Shown one piece after another: positions 33,285 through 41,210 of a DNA stretch of 64,000 bases; the first letter of the stretch is position 1; each line of letters begins with the position of its first letter. The notes under the pieces are model-generated. The model saw only the letters and a list, made by a program, of their open reading frames with translations, did not search any database and was not told where the DNA came from. Source of the DNA: SCUD01 sp036824505 (GTDB lineage Bacteria; Pseudomonadota; Gammaproteobacteria; Steroidobacterales; Steroidobacteraceae). The translations under genes and the position numbers were made by a program. The stretch covers positions 1-64,000 of the forward strand of contig DAITAA010000015.1 in assembly GCA_036824505.1 (NCBI GenBank). Reading direction: 5' to 3'.

Positions 33285-33905
33285 GTGACACTCAGAAACC
33301 TGCTGTTTATCGCCGCAGTCCTTGCGACCCCCGCCGCCATCGCCGATGAGGCGCCGCTCCTTCAGGTCGCCGCGCATGCGGGTTATCGCGTGGGCGGCAG
33401 CCTGGAGGATGCGGACACCGGCGATAGCGCCGATCTCGATGACAGCGCCAGCTTTGCGCTGGCCCTGGAATTGCGTTACGGCAAGGGAGACGATCGCTAC
33501 CTTCAGCTTTGGTATTCCCGCCAGGGTTCCAGAGTCAATGACGGCCTGGTGGACCACGACGTGGACATCGAATACCTGCATTTCGGCGGCACAGTGCCGT
33601 TCGGAGACAACGACAAGGCCAGGGCTTACCTCGCACTGGGACTCGGCGCGACGCGATTCTCACCGTCCGGCAATGGCGCGCGGGATGTGACGAAGTTCTC
33701 CGGATCTCTGGCTCTCGGCGTCGAAATGCCCGTGTCCGAGCGAGTGGCGTTCCGGCTCGAGGCGCGCGGCTATCTGACGGCCGTGGACACCGACGCGTCG
33801 ATCTTCTGCCGATCGGACAATGGCACCGGCTTCTGTCGCATCGTCGCAAGCGGTTCGACGATCTTCCAGGGGGAAGTGCTGGCCGGGGTCGCCGTCAGCT
33901 TCTAG
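33285..33905 (+). CDS. Outer-membrane beta-barrel protein, unknown
   Basis: The 206-residue protein begins at GTG 33285 with a signal peptide (TLRNLLFIAAVLATPAAIA, then DEAP). The mature part alternates polar and hydrophobic residues in strands typical of an 8-stranded outer-membrane barrel: FALALELRYGKGDDRYLQLWYSR, ARAYLALGLGATRFSP, FSGSLALGVEMPVSERVAFRLEARGYL. It ends FQGEVLAGVAVSF with a terminal phenylalanine, the usual Bam signal. Specific function is not readable. A -10-like TATAGT lies at 33246-33251. Its TAG stop shares CTAG with ccoP. Confidence 0.8.
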   Translation: MTLRNLLFIAAVLATPAAIADEAPLLQVAAHAGYRVGGSLEDADTGDSADLDDSASFALALELRYGKGDDRYLQLWYSRQGSRVNDGLVDHDVDIEYLHFGGTVPFGDNDKARAYLALGLGATRFSPSGNGARDVTKFSGSLALGVEMPVSERVAFRLEARGYLTAVDTDASIFCRSDNGTGFCRIVASGSTIFQGEVLAGVAVSF

Positions 33906-34810
33906 TGTTCATCGGGGATTCTGGCTCCGGCGCTTAGCCAGGCTGCGAGCAGCCGGATCTGCGTGTCGTCCAGTCGTGACCCGAACGCGGGCATCACACC
34001 ATTGCGCCCCTGGGCGATGGACTGGATGACCTGCGCCCGATCGCTGCCATACAGCCAGACCTGGTCGTTGAGGGCCGGGGCGCCAAGCGCCGCCTGGCCT
34101 GCGCCGGTTGGTCCATGGCAGGCGGAACAATATTGCTGGAACAGGGCATTGCCTTCTGCATTCACGGGCGAGCCGCTATCGGCGGCACTGAGGCCCAGCA
34201 CATAATCGGCGACGCGTTCCACGCCCTGCCCGCCGATCACGGCTTCCCACGCCGGCATCGCCGCCTGACGACCGGAGCGAATCGTTTCCGTGATCTGCAG
34301 TTCGTCCCGGCCCCATTGCCAAGACTGGTCCGTCAGGTCGGGAAACTGCCGTGCCTGTCCCGCAGCATCCCGTCCATGGCAGACCGTGCAATTGTTGTTG
34401 AACACGCGCCAGGCCGATTGCATCGCTTCGCGGTCATTGGCGAGTTGCGCCAATGGCAAGGCCAGCAGTCGCCGGCGCTGCTCGCCGAACTGCGTCTCGT
34501 AATCCGAGAATCGTTCCGCGATCCTGCCGCCCTGGGACCATCTCAAGGCGCCCTTGTAGGCGCCGAGTCCCGGATACAGCATGACGTACACGACCGATAT
34601 CGCCATCAGCGCGAGGATGAACCAGAACCACCATACCGGCGCAGGCTTGGCGCCTTCACGCAGCGTTTCGTCCCAGACTTCGTGCTCGGTGCCCGCGTCC
34701 TTGTCGCCCGCCCGATAGACGTCGAAGACAAACCAGACGAGCGCAATGAAACTGGTGACCGTGATCACCACGATCCAGCCCGCCCAGAATTCCGATGGCA
34801 TGTCAGCCAT
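33902..34810 (-). CDS. ccoP: cbb3 oxidase subunit CcoP (di-haem cytochrome c)
   Basis: CcoP passes electrons from soluble cytochromes to CcoO. The 302-residue protein has two N-terminal membrane helices (WIVVITVTSFIALVWFVF, VWWFWFILALMAISVVYVMLYP) and two periplasmic cytochrome c domains with CTVCH and CSACH. Axial methionines are likely in AAMPAWE and GVMPAFG. It starts at ATG 34810 inside the end of ccoQ (8-base overlap). It ends the ccoNOQP operon. Confidence 0.96.
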   Translation of the reverse strand: MADMPSEFWAGWIVVITVTSFIALVWFVFDVYRAGDKDAGTEHEVWDETLREGAKPAPVWWFWFILALMAISVVYVMLYPGLGAYKGALRWSQGGRIAERFSDYETQFGEQRRRLLALPLAQLANDREAMQSAWRVFNNNCTVCHGRDAAGQARQFPDLTDQSWQWGRDELQITETIRSGRQAAMPAWEAVIGGQGVERVADYVLGLSAADSGSPVNAEGNALFQQYCSACHGPTGAGQAALGAPALNDQVWLYGSDRAQVIQSIAQGRNGVMPAFGSRLDDTQIRLLAAWLSAGARIPDEH

Positions 34811-34946
34811 GCCGGGCCTCGTCTTCCAGTGGAATCCGTGAGGCCTCGTCAAGCTGCCGGCGGGTCCTCTGCAGCGAGAGCCAGATGATGACCCCGATCA
34901 TGAATGCCATCACCAGCATGTCACCAAAGAAGATAAGCAGCATCAT
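34803..34946 (-). CDS. ccoQ: cbb3 oxidase subunit CcoQ (FixQ)
   Basis: This 47-residue protein has one membrane helix (LIFFGDMLVMAFMIGVIIWLSL) and a charged cytoplasmic tail (QRTRRQLDEASRIPLEDE), the CcoQ pattern. In other bacteria it stabilises the oxidase. It lies between ccoO and ccoP, overlapping both: ATG 34946 in the ccoO stop and its stop inside ccoP. A second ATG follows immediately at 34943. Confidence 0.85.
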   Translation of the reverse strand: MMLLIFFGDMLVMAFMIGVIIWLSLQRTRRQLDEASRIPLEDEARHG

Positions 34947-35572
34947 GGCTGGGGCTCCCCCTGCATGCTGCGGCCGAGCGACTGGAGGTACGCGGTCACG
35001 GCATCGAGCTCGGTCTTTCCTTCGAGCTGCGCGGGCGCCGCGGCAATATCCGCGTCGGTATACGGATGACCGAGTCTCTGCAGGGCGCGCATGCGCGCCT
35101 CGATCGACTGTCCATGATCCGCCTTTCGGCTTGCGAACCAGGGATAGGCAGGCATGATCGAGGCCGGCACGACGGCGCGCGGATCGAGCAGGTGCATGTG
35201 ATGCCAGGCGTCGCTGTACTTGCCGCCGACCCGCGCAAGGTCGGGGCCAGTGCGCTTGGATCCCCACAGGAACGGCCGGTCATAGGCGAATTCGCCAGCC
35301 CGCGAGTACGGCCCATAACGCTTGACCTCGGCCAGCAGCGGACGCACCTGCTGTGTATGACAGGTGCTGCAGGACTCGCGTATGTAGACGTCGCGTCCCT
35401 CGAGCTCAAGCGGCGTATACACGGCGAGATTGGCTGACGGCGCGCCATGGGCATCGTCGAGCACGATCGGCAGGACCTGGACCAGCCCACCGATTGACGA
35501 CACGACCAGGATGCCGAAGATCAGCAACCCGGTATGGCGTTCGAGCTTCCTGTGCAGTGAGAGGAAATTCAT
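34943..35572 (-). CDS. ccoO: cbb3 oxidase subunit CcoO (mono-haem cytochrome c)
   Basis: The 209-residue CcoO has an N-terminal membrane helix (GLLIFGILVVSSIGGLVQVLPIV), the c-type haem site CSTCHTQQVRPLLAEVKRYG, and the conserved FLWGSKRTGPDLARVGGKYSDAWHHMHLLDPR and SIMPAYPW, with the axial methionine. It follows ccoN with a 4-base ATGA overlap. Confidence 0.97.
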   Translation of the reverse strand: MNFLSLHRKLERHTGLLIFGILVVSSIGGLVQVLPIVLDDAHGAPSANLAVYTPLELEGRDVYIRESCSTCHTQQVRPLLAEVKRYGPYSRAGEFAYDRPFLWGSKRTGPDLARVGGKYSDAWHHMHLLDPRAVVPASIMPAYPWFASRKADHGQSIEARMRALQRLGHPYTDADIAAAPAQLEGKTELDAVTAYLQSLGRSMQGEPQP

Positions 35573-36990
35573 GCGAGCCGCCCCGCGCCATGACCCGCCA
35601 CCGGCGGCGCGACCAGAACGGTGCGGTGACCGGCAAATGTCCTCGAAAGGTTGATGGCCATCAATACCGCGCCCGCCAGGAACAGCAGGCCCGCGACGAA
35701 CCGCAGCAGGTAATAAGGTCTCATCGCGGCCATCACGTCATTGAAACTGAAGCGGACTTCGCCCAGTTCATCGAGGGAAAGCCACAGCACGCCTTGCGAG
35801 ACGCCGGCGCCCCACATCGCAAGCACGTACAGCATCACTCCGGCAAGCGCCAGCCAGAAATGGATGTTTGCAAGGCGCGTGCTGTATAGCGGCGCTCCCG
35901 CCAGGCGTGGCACGAGGAAATAAAACGTGCCAAAGGTGATCAGCGCATTCCATCCCAGCGCGCCCGAATGCACATGCCCGATGGTCCATTCCGTGAAATG
36001 GCTGAAGACGTTGACGCTCTTGATCGCCAGCATTGGGCCCTCGAAGGTCGCGAGCCCGTAGAACGCCAGTGACAGCACGATGAACTTCAGTGCCGGATCG
36101 GTGCGAAGCTTCTGTGACGCGGCGCTGACGGTCATGATCCCATTGACCATGGTGGCCCATGATGGCGCCAGCAGGATCAGGCTCATGACCATGCCGAGCG
36201 ACTGCACCCATTCCGGGATCGAGTGGTAATGCAGGTGATGCGGGCCCGCCCAGATATAGGTGTAGACGAAGGCCCAGAATGCGACGATCGAGAGGCGGTA
36301 GCTCCAGATGGGCTGCTCGGCGTGCTTTGGCAGGAAGTAATACAGCATGCCGAGGAAGCCGCCGGTCAGCAGGAAGCCGACCGCATTGTGCCCGTACCAC
36401 CACTGGACGACCGCGTCCTGCGCCCCGGCGAACAACGAGTACGATTTGCCCAGCGTCGCCGGCAGCGCGAGGCTGTTGACGATATGCAGCATGGCCACGA
36501 CGATGATCAGTGCGCCATAGAACCAGTTGGAAATGTAGATCGGTTGCATCTTGCGGCGTGCGATCGTGCCAAAAAACACGACGCCAAAGGCAACCCAGGC
36601 GACAGCGATCGCTAGATCGAATGGCCATTCGAGCTCCGCGTATTCCTTGCCGGCGTTCCAGCCGGCCATGACCGAGGCCGCGCCCAGCACGATTGCGAGC
36701 TGCCAGGCATAGAACACGAACCAGGCAAGCCTTGGCGCGAACAGGCGCACGTGCGAGGTGCGTTGCACGCTGTAGAACGCGGTCCCGATCAGCGCCGAGA
36801 CACCGAAGCCGAACAGCACCAGCGTCGTGTGCAGCGTGCGCAGGCGGCCGAATGACAATCCGGGCAGGCCGAGGTCGATTGTCGGCCACACCAGCTCGGC
36901 CGCCACGTAAACGCCGGCCACCATGCCAAGCACGGCCCAGAATACGGCGCAGGCCGTGAACGCGGTGACGATGCGGTCCTCGTAATTCAT
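35569..36990 (-). CDS. ccoN: cbb3 oxidase catalytic subunit CcoN
   Basis: CcoN is the proton-pumping haem-copper subunit with high oxygen affinity. From ATG 36990 the 473 residues contain the ligand motifs: RTLHTTLVLFG (low-spin haem His), WWYGHNAVGFLLTGGFLGMLYYF (CuB His and the active-site Tyr), WAGPHHLHYHSIPEW (CuB His pair), and FTEWTIGHVHSGALGWN (haem histidines). Twelve hydrophobic segments are expected. No ccoGHIS assembly genes are in the window. Confidence 0.97.
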   Translation of the reverse strand: MNYEDRIVTAFTACAVFWAVLGMVAGVYVAAELVWPTIDLGLPGLSFGRLRTLHTTLVLFGFGVSALIGTAFYSVQRTSHVRLFAPRLAWFVFYAWQLAIVLGAASVMAGWNAGKEYAELEWPFDLAIAVAWVAFGVVFFGTIARRKMQPIYISNWFYGALIIVVAMLHIVNSLALPATLGKSYSLFAGAQDAVVQWWYGHNAVGFLLTGGFLGMLYYFLPKHAEQPIWSYRLSIVAFWAFVYTYIWAGPHHLHYHSIPEWVQSLGMVMSLILLAPSWATMVNGIMTVSAASQKLRTDPALKFIVLSLAFYGLATFEGPMLAIKSVNVFSHFTEWTIGHVHSGALGWNALITFGTFYFLVPRLAGAPLYSTRLANIHFWLALAGVMLYVLAMWGAGVSQGVLWLSLDELGEVRFSFNDVMAAMRPYYLLRFVAGLLFLAGAVLMAINLSRTFAGHRTVLVAPPVAGHGAGRLA

Positions 36991-36994
36991 CGCC

Positions 36995-37606
36995 TCAGGT
37001 CCCGATCGGCGGGCCGATACCCTGGCCCCATAGCGCGACAGTCGCCCCGAGCAGGCTGACGGCCGCAACCAGCAGATAGGCGATCAAAGCCGAAGCCATC
37101 AGCATGCCGCGGTTCGGGCCGGTCTGCAGCACGACCGGCAGACCGCGATAGAGCAGGTACATGCTCCAGATCAGCGTGGGAACCAGCACCAATACATTGA
37201 TGAATACCTGCGGATATAGATGAATGATGCTGCCAATCGCGAGCGGCGCCCCGACGATCGACATCAGCGCGAAGCAGCGCCCGAGCGACTGGTTCGCGTC
37301 GTAGGTCACGGCCATCCAGCGCGCGACCACCGCACTGCTCAAGAAGCCGAACAGCAAGGCGATAAAATAGGCGGTGCTGATGGCGAGCACGGTTGACCTG
37401 GGAAAGAACACCGGCTCGACGCCGAGTCGCCAGCCGAAATTCATGGTGCCGACATAAGCGAAGACCGGCGGCAGCAATCCGATCCACAACGCGAAGCCGA
37501 AGAACACCCGCGTGACCGACACTGTCCCGGTCGCCAGGGCTTCGAACACGGCGCCTGGCCGGAACAGCACCCGGCCAAGGTCAAGAATCGAGAATTGCGC
37601 TGGCAT
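36995..37606 (-). CDS. Yip1-domain membrane protein
   Basis: The 203-residue protein has five hydrophobic segments, starting MPAQFSILDLGRVLFRPGAVFEALA, the typical opening of bacterial Yip1/DUF1282 proteins. Later segments are FLSSAVVARWMAVTYDANQSLGRCFAL and VFINVLVLVPTLIWSMYLLYRGLPVVL. ATG 37606 follows GGAGA. It lies 4 bases upstream of ccoN on the same strand and would be co-transcribed with the oxidase, which is unusual. Its function is unknown. The 96-base gap to the divergent ABC gene has AT-rich TATACAAT near 37669 that could act in either direction. Confidence 0.8.
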   Translation of the reverse strand: MPAQFSILDLGRVLFRPGAVFEALATGTVSVTRVFFGFALWIGLLPPVFAYVGTMNFGWRLGVEPVFFPRSTVLAISTAYFIALLFGFLSSAVVARWMAVTYDANQSLGRCFALMSIVGAPLAIGSIIHLYPQVFINVLVLVPTLIWSMYLLYRGLPVVLQTGPNRGMLMASALIAYLLVAAVSLLGATVALWGQGIGPPIGT

Positions 37607-37702
37607 CGCTTCTCCGGCGAGCTCCTGTGGCCGGCCAGTGCTACAGAGCAAGATTTGCCGCGAAGTATACAATGAGCTTGTTCCAATCTTCACGGCACAT
37701 TG

Positions 37703-38407
37703 ATGACCTCACTCGCGATTGACATCGAGGGGCTGGCCTTCGCATGGAGCGAGGACCGGCCAGTGCTCGATGTGCCGCGGCTTGCAGTCCGGCGCGGAGA
37801 ACGCGTTTTTCTGCGCGGCCCGAGCGGCAGTGGCAAGAGCACGTTGCTTGGCATCGTCAGCGGGGTGCTCGCGGCCGAAAGCGGGCGGGTCCATGTGCTC
37901 GGCGCGGATCTCCGCTCATTGTCGGGCGGGCGCCGCGATGAATTCCGCGCAGCCCACATCGGGCTGGTGTTCCAGATGTTCAACCTGCTGCCCTACCTGT
38001 CGGTCATCGACAATGTGCTGCTGCCTGCGCGTTTTTCTGCGGTGCGCCGCGAGCGGGCACAACCGGATCCGGTATCGGAGGCCAGGCGCCTGCTCGAGGA
38101 ACTCGGAATCGCCATGACGAAGGCGCCGGCACGGCCGGTCGCGGAACTGTCGATCGGGCAGCAGCAGCGGGTCGCAGTTGCCCGCGCATTGCTCGGCCGC
38201 CCGGAACTCATCATCGCGGATGAACCGACATCGGCGCTCGACAGCGACGCGCGCGACGGTTTTCTCCGCCTGCTGATGTCGGAATGCAGTGCGACGGGTG
38301 CCGCGCTCCTGTTTGTCAGCCATGACACGGCGCTTGGCGCACATTTCGACCGCCACTTGTCGATCGCCGAGATCAATCGCGCGCAGCCCCAGCTGGAGCA
38401 GTCGTGA
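37703..38407 (+). CDS. ABC transporter ATP-binding protein (LolD/MacB type)
   Basis: The 234-residue ATPase has Walker A GPSGSGKST, the Q-loop LVFQMFNLLPYLSV, the signature LSIGQQQRVAVARALL, Walker B LIIADEPTSALD and the H-loop FVSHD. The short insert and overall form match the LolD/MacB branch that works with FtsX-like permeases. The start is ATG 37703; the TTG just before it is in frame. It overlaps the permease by GTGA. Confidence 0.92.
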   Translation: MTSLAIDIEGLAFAWSEDRPVLDVPRLAVRRGERVFLRGPSGSGKSTLLGIVSGVLAAESGRVHVLGADLRSLSGGRRDEFRAAHIGLVFQMFNLLPYLSVIDNVLLPARFSAVRRERAQPDPVSEARRLLEELGIAMTKAPARPVAELSIGQQQRVAVARALLGRPELIIADEPTSALDSDARDGFLRLLMSECSATGAALLFVSHDTALGAHFDRHLSIAEINRAQPQLEQS

Positions 38408-39696
38408 AGCCGCTGATCGGCCTGGCCGCTCGCAGTCTCTGGAACCGGCGCGGCAGCGCTGCGCTCACCGTGTTTGCCATCGCGATCAGCGTCACGTTGC
38501 TGGTCGGCGTCGAGACCGTACGCATCAGCGCGCGAGAGAGTTTTGCGCGCACGATTTCCGGCACCGACCTGATCGTCGGCGCCCGCAGCGGCCCGATCAA
38601 CCTGCTGCTTTATTCCGTGTTTCGCGTGGGCGACGCCACGGCCAACGTCTCGCTGCAGAGCTACCAACTGGTTTCGCGGCACCCGGACGTGGCCTGGACG
38701 ATTCCGATCTCGCTCGGCGATTCGCATCGCGGTTTTCGCGTCATGGGCACCACCGACGATTACTTCCGGCATTACCGCTATGGCAACCGGCAGGCACTCG
38801 CCTTCATCTCAGGCGGTCCATTCATGGGCGAGCGCGACGCCGTCATCGGAGCCGAGGTAGCGCGCCGGCTGGGCTACAGGATCGGCGACGAAATCACCAT
38901 TGCACACGGCATCGGCGAAGTCAGCTTCGCCGAGCACGGCGAGCATCCATTCCGGATTGCCGGAATTGTGGCGCCGACTGGCACGCCGGTGGACCGGACC
39001 GTGCATGTCAGCCTCGATGCGATCGCCAGGATCCACGAGGGCTGGCAGGGTGGCGCGCACTCGACCGGGGCGACGACGCGCCACCCGCACGACCGCGACG
39101 ATCCGGAGGACGCGCCGGCGGAAGAAGCCGCGCAACCGGCGCTTTCCGGCATCACGGCATTCCTGGTCGGCATGCGCTCCAAGGACCGACTGCTGCAAAT
39201 GCAGCGCGCGCTCAATGAGTACCGTGCCGAGCCGCTGACCGCCGTGATTCCCGGCGTGGCGCTGCAGCAGCTCTGGCAGATCGTGGGCGTCGCCGACCGC
39301 GCGCTGTTCATCGTGGCAACATTCGTCGTGCTGGCCGGTCTCATCGGCATGCTGACCTCGATCCTGACCAGCCTGCGCGAACGGCGGCGCGAGATGGCGA
39401 TCCTGCGCTCCGTCGGTGCACGGCCGATGCACGTGTTTACGCTTCTGTTACTCGAGGCGGGCCTGCTCGCGCTCGCCGGCGTGGTCCTTGGCATCCTGGC
39501 GGCGCATGCGACCCTCGCGGCCGCGACGCCGGCGCTGGCGGGCCGCTACGGCCTGTTCATGGAAACGGGCGGCCCCGGCATTTACGATGTACTGCTTGCG
39601 GGAGCCGTGGTCGGCGCGGCGGTTCTGGCGGGCCTGGTACCTGCCTGGCTCGCCTATCGCAACTCGCTGGCTGACGGACTGACGATCCGCACATGA
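38404..39696 (+). CDS. FtsX/MacB-type ABC permease with His/Asp-rich insert
   Basis: The 430-residue permease has the FtsX/MacB layout: one N-terminal helix (ALTVFAIAISVTLLVGVETV), a large periplasmic domain (about 40-295), and three C-terminal helices, with the RERRREMAILRSVGARPMHVF coupling loop. Residues 219-236 of the periplasmic domain hold a His/Asp-rich patch (H219, H227, H229 and five aspartates), suggestive of metal contact. The partner is the upstream ATPase; the downstream DUF3299 protein is exported. Starts at GTG 38404. Confidence 0.88.
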   Translation: MKPLIGLAARSLWNRRGSAALTVFAIAISVTLLVGVETVRISARESFARTISGTDLIVGARSGPINLLLYSVFRVGDATANVSLQSYQLVSRHPDVAWTIPISLGDSHRGFRVMGTTDDYFRHYRYGNRQALAFISGGPFMGERDAVIGAEVARRLGYRIGDEITIAHGIGEVSFAEHGEHPFRIAGIVAPTGTPVDRTVHVSLDAIARIHEGWQGGAHSTGATTRHPHDRDDPEDAPAEEAAQPALSGITAFLVGMRSKDRLLQMQRALNEYRAEPLTAVIPGVALQQLWQIVGVADRALFIVATFVVLAGLIGMLTSILTSLRERRREMAILRSVGARPMHVFTLLLLEAGLLALAGVVLGILAAHATLAAATPALAGRYGLFMETGGPGIYDVLLAGAVVGAAVLAGLVPAWLAYRNSLADGLTIRT

Positions 39697-40205
39697 GACA
39701 AGCCCTGATTCGCCTGCTGACGATTCTGCTGGCATTCGTGCCTTTGCTGCAGGCCGGTGCCGCGGCTCTGCAGATCGACTGGATCGAACTGGTACCTGCA
39801 GACAAACGCGCCGACTTCGACCCGGCGCCGCCGCCACCGGTACATGACTACCTGACCGGCGAGGGCGGTGGCCTGGCCGCACAGCAGCCGCTTGATTTCA
39901 GCGTCAACATGGAACTCGAGGGCAAGGAGATCAGGATTCCGGGCTTCGTAGTGCCGCTCGAACTGGATGAAGAGGGCAACGTGACCGAGTTCTTTCTGGT
40001 GCCGTATTTCGGGGCGTGCATTCACGTGCCGCCACCGCCGCCGAACCAGATGGTCCACGTGATCATGAAGAAGGGCATAAAGCTCGACTCCATGTATTCT
40101 GCCTACTGGATCACGGGCAAGCTTTCCGCGCGGACCCGCACGACGCGCCTAGGCGCCGCTGCTTATACACTCGCAGGTTCGCATTACGAGGAGTACAAGT
40201 TCTGA
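39693..40205 (+). CDS. DUF3299 exported protein
   Basis: The 170-residue protein has a signal peptide (LIRLLTILLAFVPLLQAGAAA) and the DUF3299 body: IDWIELVP, MELEGKEIRIPGFVVPLELDEEG, FLVPYFGACIHVPPPPPNQMVHV. The C in GACIHVPPP and adjacent H are strongly conserved in this family as I remember it. It overlaps the permease by ATGA. Similar ATPase-permease-DUF3299 sets occur in zinc-regulated clusters such as zrg of Vibrio; that link is from memory and untested here. Confidence 0.85.
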   Translation: MRQALIRLLTILLAFVPLLQAGAAALQIDWIELVPADKRADFDPAPPPPVHDYLTGEGGGLAAQQPLDFSVNMELEGKEIRIPGFVVPLELDEEGNVTEFFLVPYFGACIHVPPPPPNQMVHVIMKKGIKLDSMYSAYWITGKLSARTRTTRLGAAAYTLAGSHYEEYKF

Positions 40206-41164
40206 GTATTGCCAGCCCGAGGCGCGGACTCTATCCGCCCGTCGAACCGCACCGCCAGGGGCACTTGGCGGTCGGTAACGGTCACGAAATCTACTGGGAG
40301 GAATGCGGCAATCCTGCGGGCAAGCCTGCGCTCTTCCTGCACGGCGGACCCGGCGCAGGTTGCGACACCCGCGCGCGAAGGTTCTTCGATCCTGCGCGCT
40401 ACCGGATCATCCTGTTCGATCAGCGCGGCTGCGGCCGCAGCCGGCCGCACGCAAGTCTCGAGCACAACACGACCTGGGATCTGGTCGCAGATATCGAACG
40501 GCTGCGCGAGCATCTCGGCATATCGAGCTGGCAGGTATTTGGCGGATCGTGGGGATCGACGCTTGCGCTGGCGTATGCGCAAGCACATCCCGCACGCGTC
40601 ACGGAACTGGTGTTACGTGGAATCTTCTTGCTGCGAAAAAGCGAACTCGGCTGGTTTTACCAGCAGGGCGCGAGCGCGCTGTTTCCGGATCGCTGGGAAG
40701 CCTACGTCGCACCCATCCCCTCGGGCGAGCGCGATGATCTGATGCGCGCGTTTTATCGCCGGTTGACCGGAGCGGACCGCGCCGCGGCCATCGCCGCCGC
40801 GCGCGCCTGGGCGGTCTGGGAAGGCTCGACCAGCTACCTGCTGACCGATGACGATAATGTCCGCAAATGGGGCGAAGACGAGTTCGCACTCGCGGTCGCA
40901 CGCATCGAATGCCACTACTTCGTGCATGGCGGTTTTCTGCGCAGCGAGAATCAATTGCTGGATGAGGTCGGCCGGATCCGCCGCATCCCGGCGGTGATCG
41001 TCCAGGGCCGCTACGACGTCGTCTGCCCGATGACGACCGCCTGGGATCTGCATCGGGTCTGGCCCGAGGCGGATTTCCGGGTCGTCGCGGACGCCGGGCA
41101 TTCCGCCTTCGAGCCCGGCATCACCGACGAACTGGTGCGCGCGACCGACCGGTTTGCGGTCTGA
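40202..41164 (+). CDS. pip: Proline iminopeptidase
   Basis: This alpha/beta hydrolase (S33) releases N-terminal proline. It shows LYPPVEPHRQGHLAVGNGHEIYWEECG, the oxyanion HGGPGAGC, FDQRGCGRSRPHA, the nucleophile FGGSWGSTLALAYAQ, the acid in IVQGRYDVVCPM, and the histidine in ADAGHSAFEPG. No ATG, GTG or TTG lies before the conserved N-terminus. The best start is CTG 40202: a GAGGAG at 40188-40193 is 8 bases upstream and CTGA overlaps the DUF3299 stop, like the NTGA joins elsewhere. ATT 40208 is the other candidate. The protein would be 320 residues. Confidence 0.9.
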   Translation: MSIASPRRGLYPPVEPHRQGHLAVGNGHEIYWEECGNPAGKPALFLHGGPGAGCDTRARRFFDPARYRIILFDQRGCGRSRPHASLEHNTTWDLVADIERLREHLGISSWQVFGGSWGSTLALAYAQAHPARVTELVLRGIFLLRKSELGWFYQQGASALFPDRWEAYVAPIPSGERDDLMRAFYRRLTGADRAAAIAAARAWAVWEGSTSYLLTDDDNVRKWGEDEFALAVARIECHYFVHGGFLRSENQLLDEVGRIRRIPAVIVQGRYDVVCPMTTAWDLHRVWPEADFRVVADAGHSAFEPGITDELVRATDRFAV

Positions 41165-41210
41165 GCCTGCTGCCGGCGCAGCTTGGAAGCTGAGCCGGTA
41201 GCAGGCTCAG
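41161..41210. terminator. Hairpin spanning both stop codons of pip and sdaA
   Basis: CTGAGCCTGCTGCCGGC (41161-41177) pairs with GCCGGTAGCAGGCTCAG (41194-41210), 16 of 17 positions, around a 16-base loop. Each arm holds the stop codon of one convergent gene: pip TGA 41162-41164 and sdaA TGA 41209-41207. There is no T-run on either side, so termination efficiency is uncertain. Confidence 0.55.

Noticed and set aside
37607..37702. FNR/ANR box ahead of the Yip1-cbb3 operon
   Set aside because: I looked for TTGAT-N4-ATCAA and found no match; TTGATGACCTC at the ABC start lacks the second half.
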